Source: Serratia proteamaculans (GTDB lineage: Bacteria > Pseudomonadota > Gammaproteobacteria > Enterobacterales > Enterobacteriaceae). From it: 64,000 bases of DNA. The notes below the pieces were generated by a model. It saw nothing but the letters and a program-made list of their open reading frames with translations, was not told where the DNA came from and searched no databases. Within the stretch, counting starts at the first letter, position 1. Each line of letters begins with the position of its first letter. Below, one piece after another: positions 49,382 to 56,633 of this stretch. The stretch covers positions 868,001-932,000 of the forward strand of contig NZ_SWDE01000001.1 of assembly GCF_013337185.1 (NCBI RefSeq), given 5' to 3'. The position numbers were made by a program, and so were the translations under genes.

Positions 49382-50314
49382 ATGATTAGTGGATCCAAGG
49401 CGTTATTACTGGCGCTGCTGCTGCTCATCGGCCGACAGGCGCTGGCCGACTGCGTTACCGCCAACGGCAGCGTCACCTTGCCAGGCAGCAGTACTTTCGC
49501 GGTTTATAATGGCTCGCTTAGCGCGCAGGGCACTGCCGGACTCAACTGCAGCGGCCTTGGCCTGTCACTGCTGACGCAAAATACCGTGACGGTAAAGATT
49601 AACTCAACCACCCACAACATGGCGCTGGCCAACACCGACGGTTCCGGGGATACCATTCCCTACCTGATTTACCCCGATGCGAATTACCAATATCCCTACA
49701 GCGTCGGGCAAACCATCGATTACAGTTCGTTGAACCTGCTGACGCTGATCCTTATTTCCCCCAACGTCAACTTTCCGCTGTATATCAAGACCACCGCCGG
49801 GGCTAACGTCCGCTCCGGTACCTATACCGATACGGTCAATCTGGTATGGAACTACCATATTTGCGGCCTGGGCTTGATTGGGTTGTGCATTTGGTGGGAT
49901 GGCACCAATAAACCCAGTACCGTGACGATAAGTCTGACGCTCACCAAAGACTGCCTGTTCGGCACCGCGCAGAACGTCAACTTTGGCAGCATGGCACTGG
50001 TCGGGCAGTTTAACCCGGTGAACCAGAGCATCACCCTCACCTGCACCAAAACCGAGGGCTACAACACCTACTTTACCGACGGCAATAACCCGGTGACCGG
50101 CTGGCGGCGTATGAAAAACGGCACCAGCAACTATATGCAGTACCAAATTTACCTGCCCAACAGCACCACGGTGTGGAACAGCACCAACAAGCAAGCCGGA
50201 GCGGGTACCGGGCTGGCACAAAGCATTCCTTACCTGGCGCAAATCAACCCGGCGCAAACCGAAGTACCGGTCGGCACCTATCAGGACAACATCAGTTTTG
50301 TGGTGGAGTATTAA
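49382..50314 (+). CDS. csuE: CsuE-type two-domain tip adhesin
   Basis: A 310-residue protein with two SCPU domains in tandem, the layout of the CsuE tip adhesin that mediates attachment to abiotic surfaces. Signal peptide ends QALA (about 22). Domain 1 spans about 23-165 and ends YTDTVNLVWNY; domain 2 spans about 185-310 with LTKDCLFGTAQNVNFGS and the final QDNISFVVEY strand. The linker (about 165-182) is Cys/Trp-rich (HICGLGLIGLCIWW), hydrophobic as expected near a surface-binding tip. GGAG is correctly spaced for the ATG at 49382. Confidence 0.83.
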   Translation: MISGSKALLLALLLLIGRQALADCVTANGSVTLPGSSTFAVYNGSLSAQGTAGLNCSGLGLSLLTQNTVTVKINSTTHNMALANTDGSGDTIPYLIYPDANYQYPYSVGQTIDYSSLNLLTLILISPNVNFPLYIKTTAGANVRSGTYTDTVNLVWNYHICGLGLIGLCIWWDGTNKPSTVTISLTLTKDCLFGTAQNVNFGSMALVGQFNPVNQSITLTCTKTEGYNTYFTDGNNPVTGWRRMKNGTSNYMQYQIYLPNSTTVWNSTNKQAGAGTGLAQSIPYLAQINPAQTEVPVGTYQDNISFVVEY

Positions 50315-50451
50315 GCCCGGCCGCTAGCCGCGGAGTGTTAATGTTGCCAGCTTGTGTTTTTTATGTGGCATTTTTTGCTCATTTGGCTATGCTGATGATG
50401 ACGGCCTCAACTGGTCACACCTCATACCAGAACATCAAGCAAGGAGTTCCA

Positions 50452-50691
50452 ATGGGCAAAACCGTGGTAAAAATAGGCAGTTTCGAGGTCGATGATGCAC
50501 ATTTGTCCTCCTCGCCCGAGCAGGCCAGCACGCTGGCGATCCCTTGCAAGTCGGATCCCGATCTGTGCATGCAGTTAGACGGTTGGGATGAGCACACCAG
50601 CATTCCGGCGATACTCGATGGCAAGCAATCGCTGTTGTATAAGCAGCATTACGATCGGCAAAGCGATGCCTGGGTGATGCGATTAGAATGA
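50452..50691 (+). CDS. yebV: YebV family protein
   Basis: A 79-residue cytosolic protein of unknown function. It matches E. coli YebV (78 residues) over its whole length: VKIGSFEVDDAHL at the front, LAIPCKSDPDLCMQLDGWDE in the middle and YDRQSDAWVMRLE at the end. AAGGAG precedes the ATG. In E. coli it follows rsmF directly; here the pilus operon lies between. A terminator follows. Confidence 0.92.
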   Translation: MGKTVVKIGSFEVDDAHLSSSPEQASTLAIPCKSDPDLCMQLDGWDEHTSIPAILDGKQSLLYKQHYDRQSDAWVMRLE

Positions 50692-50708
50692 AAGATGAAA
50701 AACTGAAG

Positions 50709-50747
50709 AACGCGCTGTGTCCCCTCAGGAGCACGGCGCGTTTTTTT
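50709..50747 (+). terminator. Terminator of yebV
   Basis: AACGCGC...GCGCGTT with additional GTG/CAC pairing inside, followed by seven T; overlaps the end of the converging peptidase gene by two bases. Confidence 0.8.
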
Positions 50748-51348
50748 ATGTGATAGCAATACCACGGCCGGCGAAGAAACGACCAAAGCTGCTCAGCGGC
50801 AAGGTCACCTGTTGGCGCGTAGCCGGGCTGTCACCGGAAGGATTGTGAAAGGTCACACCATCGCCCTCAACGGCGGTAACCAACACCAGATGGCCACCCC
50901 GCTGCGGCGGCGTCTGCTCGGGCCGGCGAATGCCGGGATGCACCGAGGCGATAAAATAACGCCGCTGCGCCAGTAACTGCGGCAACGCTTCTACCTCAAC
51001 ACCGACCCGCACCTCGGCCTCCAGTGCAAACTGCTCACGCACATAGTCGACAAATGGCGCGTAAATCAGCCCCTTGATACGCTCACCTTCACGTACGTAA
51101 GCGCCGTAGGGCAGACTGCGGCGAGCCAGCTCCAGCAGTGACGGAGCATCCCCGTCGCGGTGGCTAAGTACCATTTTCAGGCAGGCCATGCCACAGACGT
51201 GATTGGCCCACTCGATATATTCCGCCCGATCGCGTGCGCCACTGAGCGCCCAGTTGGCATCATCCGCCAGCGTCGCTCGACCGGCAATCAGCGCGGCCGC
51301 CAGCTCGGGCGTCGCCCATTGGCAGACGTAAGGGACAGAGGAGGTCAA
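50746..51348 (-). CDS. C39-like cysteine peptidase-fold protein
   Basis: A 200-residue protein of the C39-type papain-like fold. VCGMACLKMVLSHRDGD (about 51-67) resembles the CGxACLxM(V/I) catalytic block with Cys52. RGGHLVLVTAV carries His153 and VTFHNPSGDS has Asn169 where the family usually has Asp. No signal peptide or membrane segment is seen, so it is not an ABC-exporter peptidase. The only available start is TTG, one base after the stop of the ASCH gene, suggesting translational coupling. Substrate unknown. Confidence 0.68.
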   Translation of the reverse strand: MTSSVPYVCQWATPELAAALIAGRATLADDANWALSGARDRAEYIEWANHVCGMACLKMVLSHRDGDAPSLLELARRSLPYGAYVREGERIKGLIYAPFVDYVREQFALEAEVRVGVEVEALPQLLAQRRYFIASVHPGIRRPEQTPPQRGGHLVLVTAVEGDGVTFHNPSGDSPATRQQVTLPLSSFGRFFAGRGIAIT

Positions 51349-51349
51349 A

Positions 51350-51742
51350 TCAGAAAGTCTCTGCCACTTTGAAATTCATCAGCACCAGCGTCATATCCGG
51401 TGAGAACAGCTCATATTCCTCGAAGAAGCTCTGCAGCTCTTTGCGCCAGTAGGCCAGGGAACGGTCACCCTCGCCTTCTGCAAAAGCATGGGCTTCATCA
51501 ACCTGATCGTAGGTTTTCATCTCGACCGACGTCAGCTCTACCGCACACACCGGGTTGCCTTTACCATCAACCACCACAAACACATCACCGGCCAGTGGGA
51601 TGCCTTCACCGTCAAGATTGGCGCAGGTGGCCGTTTTGGTGCCGTTGAGGATCAGTTTGACCACTTCATCGGCCTGTTGCTCGGTGTTGCCAAACGCCCA
51701 ACGTTCGGTGTTTTCATATTTCTTCGGAATTTCGTTCGCCAT
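51350..51742 (-). CDS. ASCH-domain protein
   Basis: A 130-residue protein of the ASCH (PUA-like, RNA- or nucleoside-binding) family. The RWAFGNTEQQADEVVKLILNGTKTATCA block (about 14-41) is the usual ASCH opening. It is followed by PLAGDVFVVVDGKGNPVCAVELTSVE and a C-terminal LAYWRKELQSFFEEY stretch. AAAGG is well placed for the ATG at 51742; longer in-frame starts to 51829 are non-conserved in appearance. Some relatives are amidohydrolases acting on acylated cytidines; that activity is not implied here. It precedes the C39-like gene by one base. Confidence 0.82.
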   Translation of the reverse strand: MANEIPKKYENTERWAFGNTEQQADEVVKLILNGTKTATCANLDGEGIPLAGDVFVVVDGKGNPVCAVELTSVEMKTYDQVDEAHAFAEGEGDRSLAYWRKELQSFFEEYELFSPDMTLVLMNFKVAETF

Positions 51743-51942
51743 TGCCATACCTTTATTGAATGAATCATTGTGCAGACAGAATAGTACAACGTATTCCCCG
51801 CTGCCTGCACCTGCCGAATTCACTCTCAATCTTCTAATCCCGCAGCTTTACAGGCAATTTACGGTAAATCCCTGTGCCTATGTCGGGACAACAGGCATAC
51901 TGTGAACGCAATTCACTCCATGGCTATCAGCCAGGCGGCAAA

Positions 51943-52050
51943 ATGAAGCATGACGACCAAAATTCCGATGACACTTTCAGCGCCTTGTTAAAGGTGCTGG
52001 CAGCGGTGGTGATTGCTATCTTTATTATCGCCGTCTGGTATTTCAGCTGA
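51943..52050 (+). CDS. Small single-pass membrane protein (35 aa), first of three
   Basis: A short frame with a GGCGG-type ribosome site. The protein starts MKHDDQNSDDTFSALLK, a charged cytosolic head, and ends in one transmembrane helix (about 16-33). Unknown family. It is the first of three tandem tiny membrane-protein genes separated by 18-21 bases and all on the plus strand. Confidence 0.5.
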   Translation: MKHDDQNSDDTFSALLKVLAAVVIAIFIIAVWYFS

Positions 52051-52071
52051 TCGGCAAAACAGGAGGTCACA

Positions 52072-52179
52072 TTGGCAACCAAACGCATGCGTACCAAACA
52101 CTGGAAGATGTTTTTGATACTGTTGCTGATCTGTCTCGCCCTGCTGTTATTGCGCTGGGCGGCGATAGTCTTTGGCTAA
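52072..52179 (+). CDS. Small single-pass membrane protein (35 aa), second of three
   Basis: TTG start with a near-perfect AGGAGGT Shine-Dalgarno 5 bases upstream. The basic head MATKRMRTKHWK precedes one hydrophobic helix (about 12-34, Leu-rich) ending VFG. The strong ribosome site is the best evidence that the tandem set is translated. Unknown family. Confidence 0.55.
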   Translation: MATKRMRTKHWKMFLILLLICLALLLLRWAAIVFG

Positions 52180-52197
52180 TGGCAGGGAGCAAAACAG

Positions 52198-52335
52198 ATG
52201 GCAAAACGAAACGGCAACGGAGTACAGATCGCCTTACTGCTGCTGGCACTGGTGATTTTGGTCTGCGGTATTTTGATGATCACCACTGAGCTGGGTCATC
52301 AGGTACTTGAAGAGATCGAAGATATTCTTGAGTAA
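52198..52335 (+). CDS. Small single-pass membrane protein (45 aa), third of three
   Basis: ATG preceded by AGGGAG. The 45-residue protein has a basic head (MAKRNGNG), one transmembrane helix (about 10-30) and an acidic amphipathic tail (GHQVLEEIEDILE). The acidic tail contrasts with the basic heads of its neighbours, which would suit a complex, but this is speculation. Unknown family. Confidence 0.52.
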   Translation: MAKRNGNGVQIALLLLALVILVCGILMITTELGHQVLEEIEDILE

Positions 52336-52368
52336 TGCCAGTCCGGCCGGACACTGGCTCACACCACC

Positions 52369-52539
52369 TTATCCCCGTTCCCGCTCTGCGGGCTGTTTGG
52401 TTTCCGGCTCCAGCAGCTCACGCAAATAGGCAATCCGCGCCTCCCCTTGCGGCAACCACAGACGACACAGCCAATGTGGCACTTCTGCCGGCTGACTCCG
52501 GCGATGGTACTCAGCCAGTTGCTCGATCAGTTTCATCAT
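52369..52539 (-). CDS. Small hypothetical cytosolic protein (56 aa)
   Basis: On the minus strand, GGAGGG is followed by two adjacent ATG codons (52539 and 52536). The protein starts MMKLIEQLAEYHRRSQ and continues with VPHWLCRLWLPQGEARIAYLRE; it is helical and amphipathic without a signal. The good ribosome site and codon usage support expression. Family not recognised. Confidence 0.5.
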   Translation of the reverse strand: MMKLIEQLAEYHRRSQPAEVPHWLCRLWLPQGEARIAYLRELLEPETKQPAERERG

Positions 52540-52704
52540 TCACCCTCCACAGATTCAACACTGTCAGTATTGGGTGAAAAAACCAGAAGAAATACTGATG
52601 GCTTATTTTTTATGCTTCCTGTTTTAATATTGTGCGATCGGTGCGGTGGCGAACCCCTGGCTCAACTGCTACATTGACCAAAAATCAGCCAGCCGAGGTA
52701 AGCG

Positions 52705-52914
52705 ATGATGTTCTCGGAGCAGGAGATAAAACCGGTGTGGGATGAAGTGGCACGCTTGATCGGCGACAGCGTGATGCAATTACGCCATCGCGGCGAGGTT
52801 TTATCGGTAGAAACGTTGGCGAAGCACCTGGCGCGGCAACTGGCCGACTGTCACGATATTGAACGGCGGATCCTGATTGGTGCCGCGATCAACATGCTGA
52901 AAGATGGAAAATGA
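52705..52914 (+). CDS. Small hypothetical protein (69 aa)
   Basis: A helical cytosolic protein beginning MMFSEQEIKPVWDEVARLIGDS. CCGAGGTAAGCG upstream carries a GAGG ribosome site. It looks like one of the many small enterobacterial proteins of about 70 residues with no assigned role. The second Met is an equally good start. Its stop codon overlaps a 12-bp hairpin. Not recognised further. Confidence 0.6.
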   Translation: MMFSEQEIKPVWDEVARLIGDSVMQLRHRGEVLSVETLAKHLARQLADCHDIERRILIGAAINMLKDGK

Positions 52915-52942
52915 ATCGCCAACCGAAGAAGGTTGGCGATTC
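52913..52942 (-). terminator. 12-bp hairpin between the small gene and serralysin
   Basis: GAATCGCCAACC-GAAGAA-GGTTGGCGATTC is a perfect 12-bp stem. On the minus strand it is followed by ATTTTCC, so it most likely ends the serralysin transcript from the right. Its left arm begins within the TGA stop of the plus-strand gene. Confidence 0.65.
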
Positions 52943-53064
52943 AGCAGAAGCCCGAGGTATGCAAGCCCGGCCTTCTGTACGCAATTATGTCAGGCTAACA
53001 TGACGGAATTAATAGGAATTGTCGGGTTTTCCTCAAAATACCGAATTTTTATTGCTATCTAACC

Positions 53065-54495
53065 TCAGGCCAGCACGAAATCACTGGTTTCCAGCGGCTG
53101 CCCCACCACTTTCACCAGAAAATCGCTAGCGTCAAACCCGCCGCCCAGATTGATGGCTAAATCGCTGACGTGCGCCTGCGCGTCGTAGCTCAGCATTGCC
53201 TCACCAGCCTTGCCGCTGAACTGACTGACAAATTCGATGCCATTATTGCTGCCGGTGTTAAACAGCGACAGATCAATTTTATCTTCACCACTGACAAAAT
53301 CGACGATCCAGTCCGGCGCATCAGCACGTGACTCGTTGGCAGCGAAATAAACGAAGGTGTCTTTGCCCCCATTACCAAACAGATGATCCGACTCGCCGCC
53401 ACCGTACAAAATATCGTCCCCGGCGCCGCCCAGCAAAATATTATTGGTGTCGTTGCCGATGATCACATCATTGCCCGCGCCACCAAAAGCATTTTCGATA
53501 GTCACACCGGCAGCAATAGAAACGTTACCCTTCAGCCCACCGACGTCGGAGAACGATTTTTCGTTGAGGTTAATTCGCTGATTTTGGTTAAAGCCGGAGA
53601 AATCGAAGGTATCGGTGCCACCGGCATCCCAGGCGCTAAACACGATTTTGTCCTGCGCATGGGTGGCGGTGAGGAAATCGCGATCGGTGTTGGAATTAAA
53701 ACCGTAAACCGTATCCCCGCTGCGGGTGCTCATGTTGGCACCGTAGAAATGCTGGATGGCCGTAATGTCATTTAACAAGGGAGCGGAAGAGTAAGCGCCC
53801 TGAAAATCCTGGCCCGTGCTGCTCTCGCTGAAATAACTCATCACGCTGTGGGCGCGGCTGTCCTCAAAGTAGGTCGCATCTTTGGTGTAGGTGATGCTAA
53901 CGCCCGGTGCAGCATTGTAGTCCCCAGGGTGCTGCAACCCCAGCGCGTGGCCAATTTCATGAGTTAACGTCTGACGGCCATATTCGTTTTCGTTAATCAG
54001 GTTATTGGCGAACACATTACTTTTGGCGTTATACCAGGTCTGCCCCGCCACCGAGGCAGAAGTATCCGGGTTATAAGCGAAGGCATAAGAACCACGCGAG
54101 CTGACATCGAACAGGCCAAATTTGATATTGGCGTTTTGGGTATCGCTGGTTTCGGTAAAGGTGATATTGGCAACATCTGACCAGGATTGCAGTGAGAGTT
54201 TCGCCTGCTCGCGCTGCTGCTGATTAAAGCTGCTGAACCCACTGATTGCCATGCTCGACATATTGCCCGGTGCCTGTTGCCAGAAACTGTAACTCAGGTT
54301 AACCGCGATGTCGGTCACGCCTTTGTCGTGCCAGCTCCGATCGCCGCGGATCAGTTCCAGCCCCGCATTCTCAAAGCTTTTTGAGGGATGAATCACGTTC
54401 AGCAGCGGATCGCTATCGGGTTTATAAGCGCCCTGCAGGGCCAATACGCCGATAGCTTCAGCGGAGGCGTTAACCGATTGATTATTTGATGACAT
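53065..54495 (-). CDS. Serralysin-family secreted RTX metalloprotease
   Basis: Extracellular zinc protease of the M10B/serralysin family, 476 residues. The zinc site HEIGHALGLQH occupies 179-189, with the Met-turn SVMSYF at 217-222. The C-terminal half has glycine-rich calcium-binding RTX nonapeptides (about 338-377, GGAGND / GGAGDD / GGGESD types) and ends in a hydrophobic SDFVLA tail, the uncleaved type I secretion signal. There is a short N-terminal propeptide (about 1-20) and no Sec signal, as expected. It is close to Serratia serralysins. Neither the ABC secretion genes nor a serralysin inhibitor gene is adjacent. Confidence 0.93.
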   Translation of the reverse strand: MSSNNQSVNASAEAIGVLALQGAYKPDSDPLLNVIHPSKSFENAGLELIRGDRSWHDKGVTDIAVNLSYSFWQQAPGNMSSMAISGFSSFNQQQREQAKLSLQSWSDVANITFTETSDTQNANIKFGLFDVSSRGSYAFAYNPDTSASVAGQTWYNAKSNVFANNLINENEYGRQTLTHEIGHALGLQHPGDYNAAPGVSITYTKDATYFEDSRAHSVMSYFSESSTGQDFQGAYSSAPLLNDITAIQHFYGANMSTRSGDTVYGFNSNTDRDFLTATHAQDKIVFSAWDAGGTDTFDFSGFNQNQRINLNEKSFSDVGGLKGNVSIAAGVTIENAFGGAGNDVIIGNDTNNILLGGAGDDILYGGGESDHLFGNGGKDTFVYFAANESRADAPDWIVDFVSGEDKIDLSLFNTGSNNGIEFVSQFSGKAGEAMLSYDAQAHVSDLAINLGGGFDASDFLVKVVGQPLETSDFVLA

Positions 54496-54800
54496 ACCTG
54501 TATCTCCATATTTGTCATTTCAATGTGCCGAAGGCATCACTGACGGATGGCCTTAATGGCCGTGGTCCGGTGCTGGATAAATACGGGGATTTCGGTAATG
54601 CGGCTGGCGCCCTCCATGAGCACTCTTAATGAGAACGATAATCCCTTAAATAAAAGAATAGCCACTTTTGATTAAAATACAGAATTATCTGATAAAAAAT
54701 AATCCCGTCGATTTCAAACCTGTTTGAGTGCTTATTATTAGCCAGCAGCAAAATAAAAAACCGGGGTAATTCACCCCGGCATCCATAATTTAATCCGGCC
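54496..54800. other. Intergenic region upstream of serralysin
   Basis: About 305 bases. The right part holds the transporter terminator (54752-54779). The remainder should contain the serralysin promoter on the minus strand; 54640-54700 is AT-rich. No gene is seen. Confidence 0.5.
54752..54779 (-). terminator. Terminator of the 2-hydroxycarboxylate transporter gene
   Basis: CCGGGGT-AATTC-ACCCCGG, a 7-bp stem followed on the minus strand by TTTTTTATTTT, 22 bases past the stop codon. Confidence 0.9.
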
Positions 54801-56144
54801 TCAGATTAACCACCCCAACAATAGCGTGGCGCCAATCACGGTGGACGCACCGCCGATGCGGGTGGCGATTTGCGCGAACGGCATCAACCCCATACGGTTG
54901 GAGGCGGAAAGGATCGCCACGTCGCCAGTCCCACCTAACCCACTGTGGCAGCAGGTGACGATGGCCGCTTCAACCGGGTACATCTTCAGGTAAGGCGCAA
55001 TCAGGAAGCTCACCAGCCCCATCGACAGCACCACCGAACCACAGACCACCACATAGCCTACCGAGAACACTGCCACCACGCTTTCCAGCGGTACGTACAG
55101 CATGCCCAGGCCAATCATCAGCGGCCACACCAGCGCGGTTGAAACAAACTTATAAAAACTGTGCGCACCGGTTTCCATTGAGGTTGGGATCACCCGGCAA
55201 TATTTGCACAGCACCGCAAACAGAATCATCAGCACCGGACCGGGAATATGGACGATGTGTTCGAACAACCCGCCAACGATAAAGAACGCGCAGATCACCA
55301 GCAGTCCGCCGCCCATCAGCTGGAAATCAACGTTGCCAGTGCTTTCTTTGATAGCAAACACCGCGTTGTCCTGCGCCGAACGGATCAGCATGCCGTCACC
55401 GCTTAACGCCTTGCGCTTCATCCCCAGACGAGCCAACACCCCCGCCGCCACGATGGCGAAGATATTGCCCAGTACCGCCGCCGGTGCCAGTTGCGCCACG
55501 TACACATCCGGCGTCGATCCCAGAATGGCCGAATAAGCCAGCGACAGCGGCAATATGCCTTCGCCGATACCACCACCGATAATCGGCACAATGATAAAGA
55601 AGAAGGTGTGGTAGAAGGTAAAGCCAAACAGTTTACCCACCAGCAACCCGGTCACCACCGCCGTCACCGTGCCGACCACCAAAGGCACGAACATACGGAT
55701 CATGCCCTGGATCAGGATCACCCGGTTCATGCCGAGAATGCTGCCGACTACCAGGCTGGCGATAACAAAATACAGCAGGTTGGCGTCTTTCATCAGCAGA
55801 TGGACGGTGCCCATCACGTTCGGCTGGAAGAAATTAAAGTAGACCAGCACCGAAGGCACCATCAGACACAGGATGGCCGGGCCACCGATATCACGCAACA
55901 CCGGGATACTTTTGCCCAAATGCGCCAATGCAAAACCCAGCGTCATAATCACCGCCAGGCCGCCAATCATATTCTTGGGTAAAAAATTGGCATAAGCCGA
56001 CACGGTGACAATGGCACAAATAGTGATAAACAACGCCACTGGCACAGCACCGATATTCATTTGCCGGAATTGGTTAATTAATCCTGATGAATCAGGCTGC
56101 AACGTCTCTTTCTCACAGGCAATTTCTGCATTTATCTGTTTCAT
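54801..56144 (-). CDS. 2-hydroxycarboxylate transporter (CitS/MaeN/CimH family)
   Basis: Secondary transporter for citrate, malate or related acids, usually coupled to sodium or protons; 447 residues and about eleven membrane segments. The two family GGxG re-entrant loops are visible: PIIGGGIGEGILPLS (about 188-202) and CHSGLGGTGDVAILSASNRM (about 399-418). The exact substrate cannot be read from sequence. No citrate lyase or CitAB-type two-component genes are near, so malate or citrate uptake for aerobic gluconeogenesis is plausible. It is divergent from pckA. Confidence 0.85.
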   Translation of the reverse strand: MKQINAEIACEKETLQPDSSGLINQFRQMNIGAVPVALFITICAIVTVSAYANFLPKNMIGGLAVIMTLGFALAHLGKSIPVLRDIGGPAILCLMVPSVLVYFNFFQPNVMGTVHLLMKDANLLYFVIASLVVGSILGMNRVILIQGMIRMFVPLVVGTVTAVVTGLLVGKLFGFTFYHTFFFIIVPIIGGGIGEGILPLSLAYSAILGSTPDVYVAQLAPAAVLGNIFAIVAAGVLARLGMKRKALSGDGMLIRSAQDNAVFAIKESTGNVDFQLMGGGLLVICAFFIVGGLFEHIVHIPGPVLMILFAVLCKYCRVIPTSMETGAHSFYKFVSTALVWPLMIGLGMLYVPLESVVAVFSVGYVVVCGSVVLSMGLVSFLIAPYLKMYPVEAAIVTCCHSGLGGTGDVAILSASNRMGLMPFAQIATRIGGASTVIGATLLLGWLI

Positions 56145-56633
56145 TATTCACCCTGCTGACCAGTGTTCAGTGTGGAGCGGCTCGTCTAAAGACATATGAA
56201 ATAATTTAAGGAGTTAACTCAAATCATTATCATAGACACGATGTAAAATTTGATTTTTTATAATGATTAAAATAGTGGACAGCCCAGAAGATATGATAAA
56301 AAATAAAAATACAAAACAAAATGGCGCCTTATTAATTCAATATTGTGAGCCCCCACAGATGTTGGTTTTAATTAATTATCGTCAGCATTTTGTAATTAAA
56401 ATAATCAGGCGTAAATTCGCTGCTATGCTATAGATGGAAGTAAAAATCCGTGCGTTTATTAATGAGAACCGGAGCGGTAATTAGCTGAATCCGGTCAGCT
56501 GTACCCGAACCTGCTTCTGTGCGCGGCACCGTGCAGAAAACAGGCAATAATATATGCTCCATGGCTTTCAGATTGTCGCAACAGCGCGACAGGCCGAAAG
56601 TCTGCAGGCATAGAACTAATAAGGAAGTAGGAT
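56145..56633. other. Divergent control region and pckA leader
   Basis: About 490 bases. The left two-thirds are very AT-rich and should hold the promoters of both divergent genes; a pckA -10 candidate is the TATGCTATAG segment near 56423-56432. The pckA leader has a two-tier hairpin, CTTTC...GAAAG (56565-56600) enclosing TGTCGC...GCGACA (56574-56591), just ahead of the ribosome site. Two GGA motifs in AAGGAAGTAGGAT could be CsrA contacts by analogy with E. coli pckA. No gene seen. Confidence 0.5.

Noticed and set aside
50752-53065. SdsR/RyeA-type small RNA near yebV, as in E. coli
   Set aside because: Looked for the conserved SdsR 3' hairpin and U-tract in the gaps of this stretch and did not find it.
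56344-56359. CRP site TGTGA-N6-ACAGA in the pckA control region
   Set aside because: Only one half-site matches the TGTGA-N6-TCACA consensus; not enough to call.
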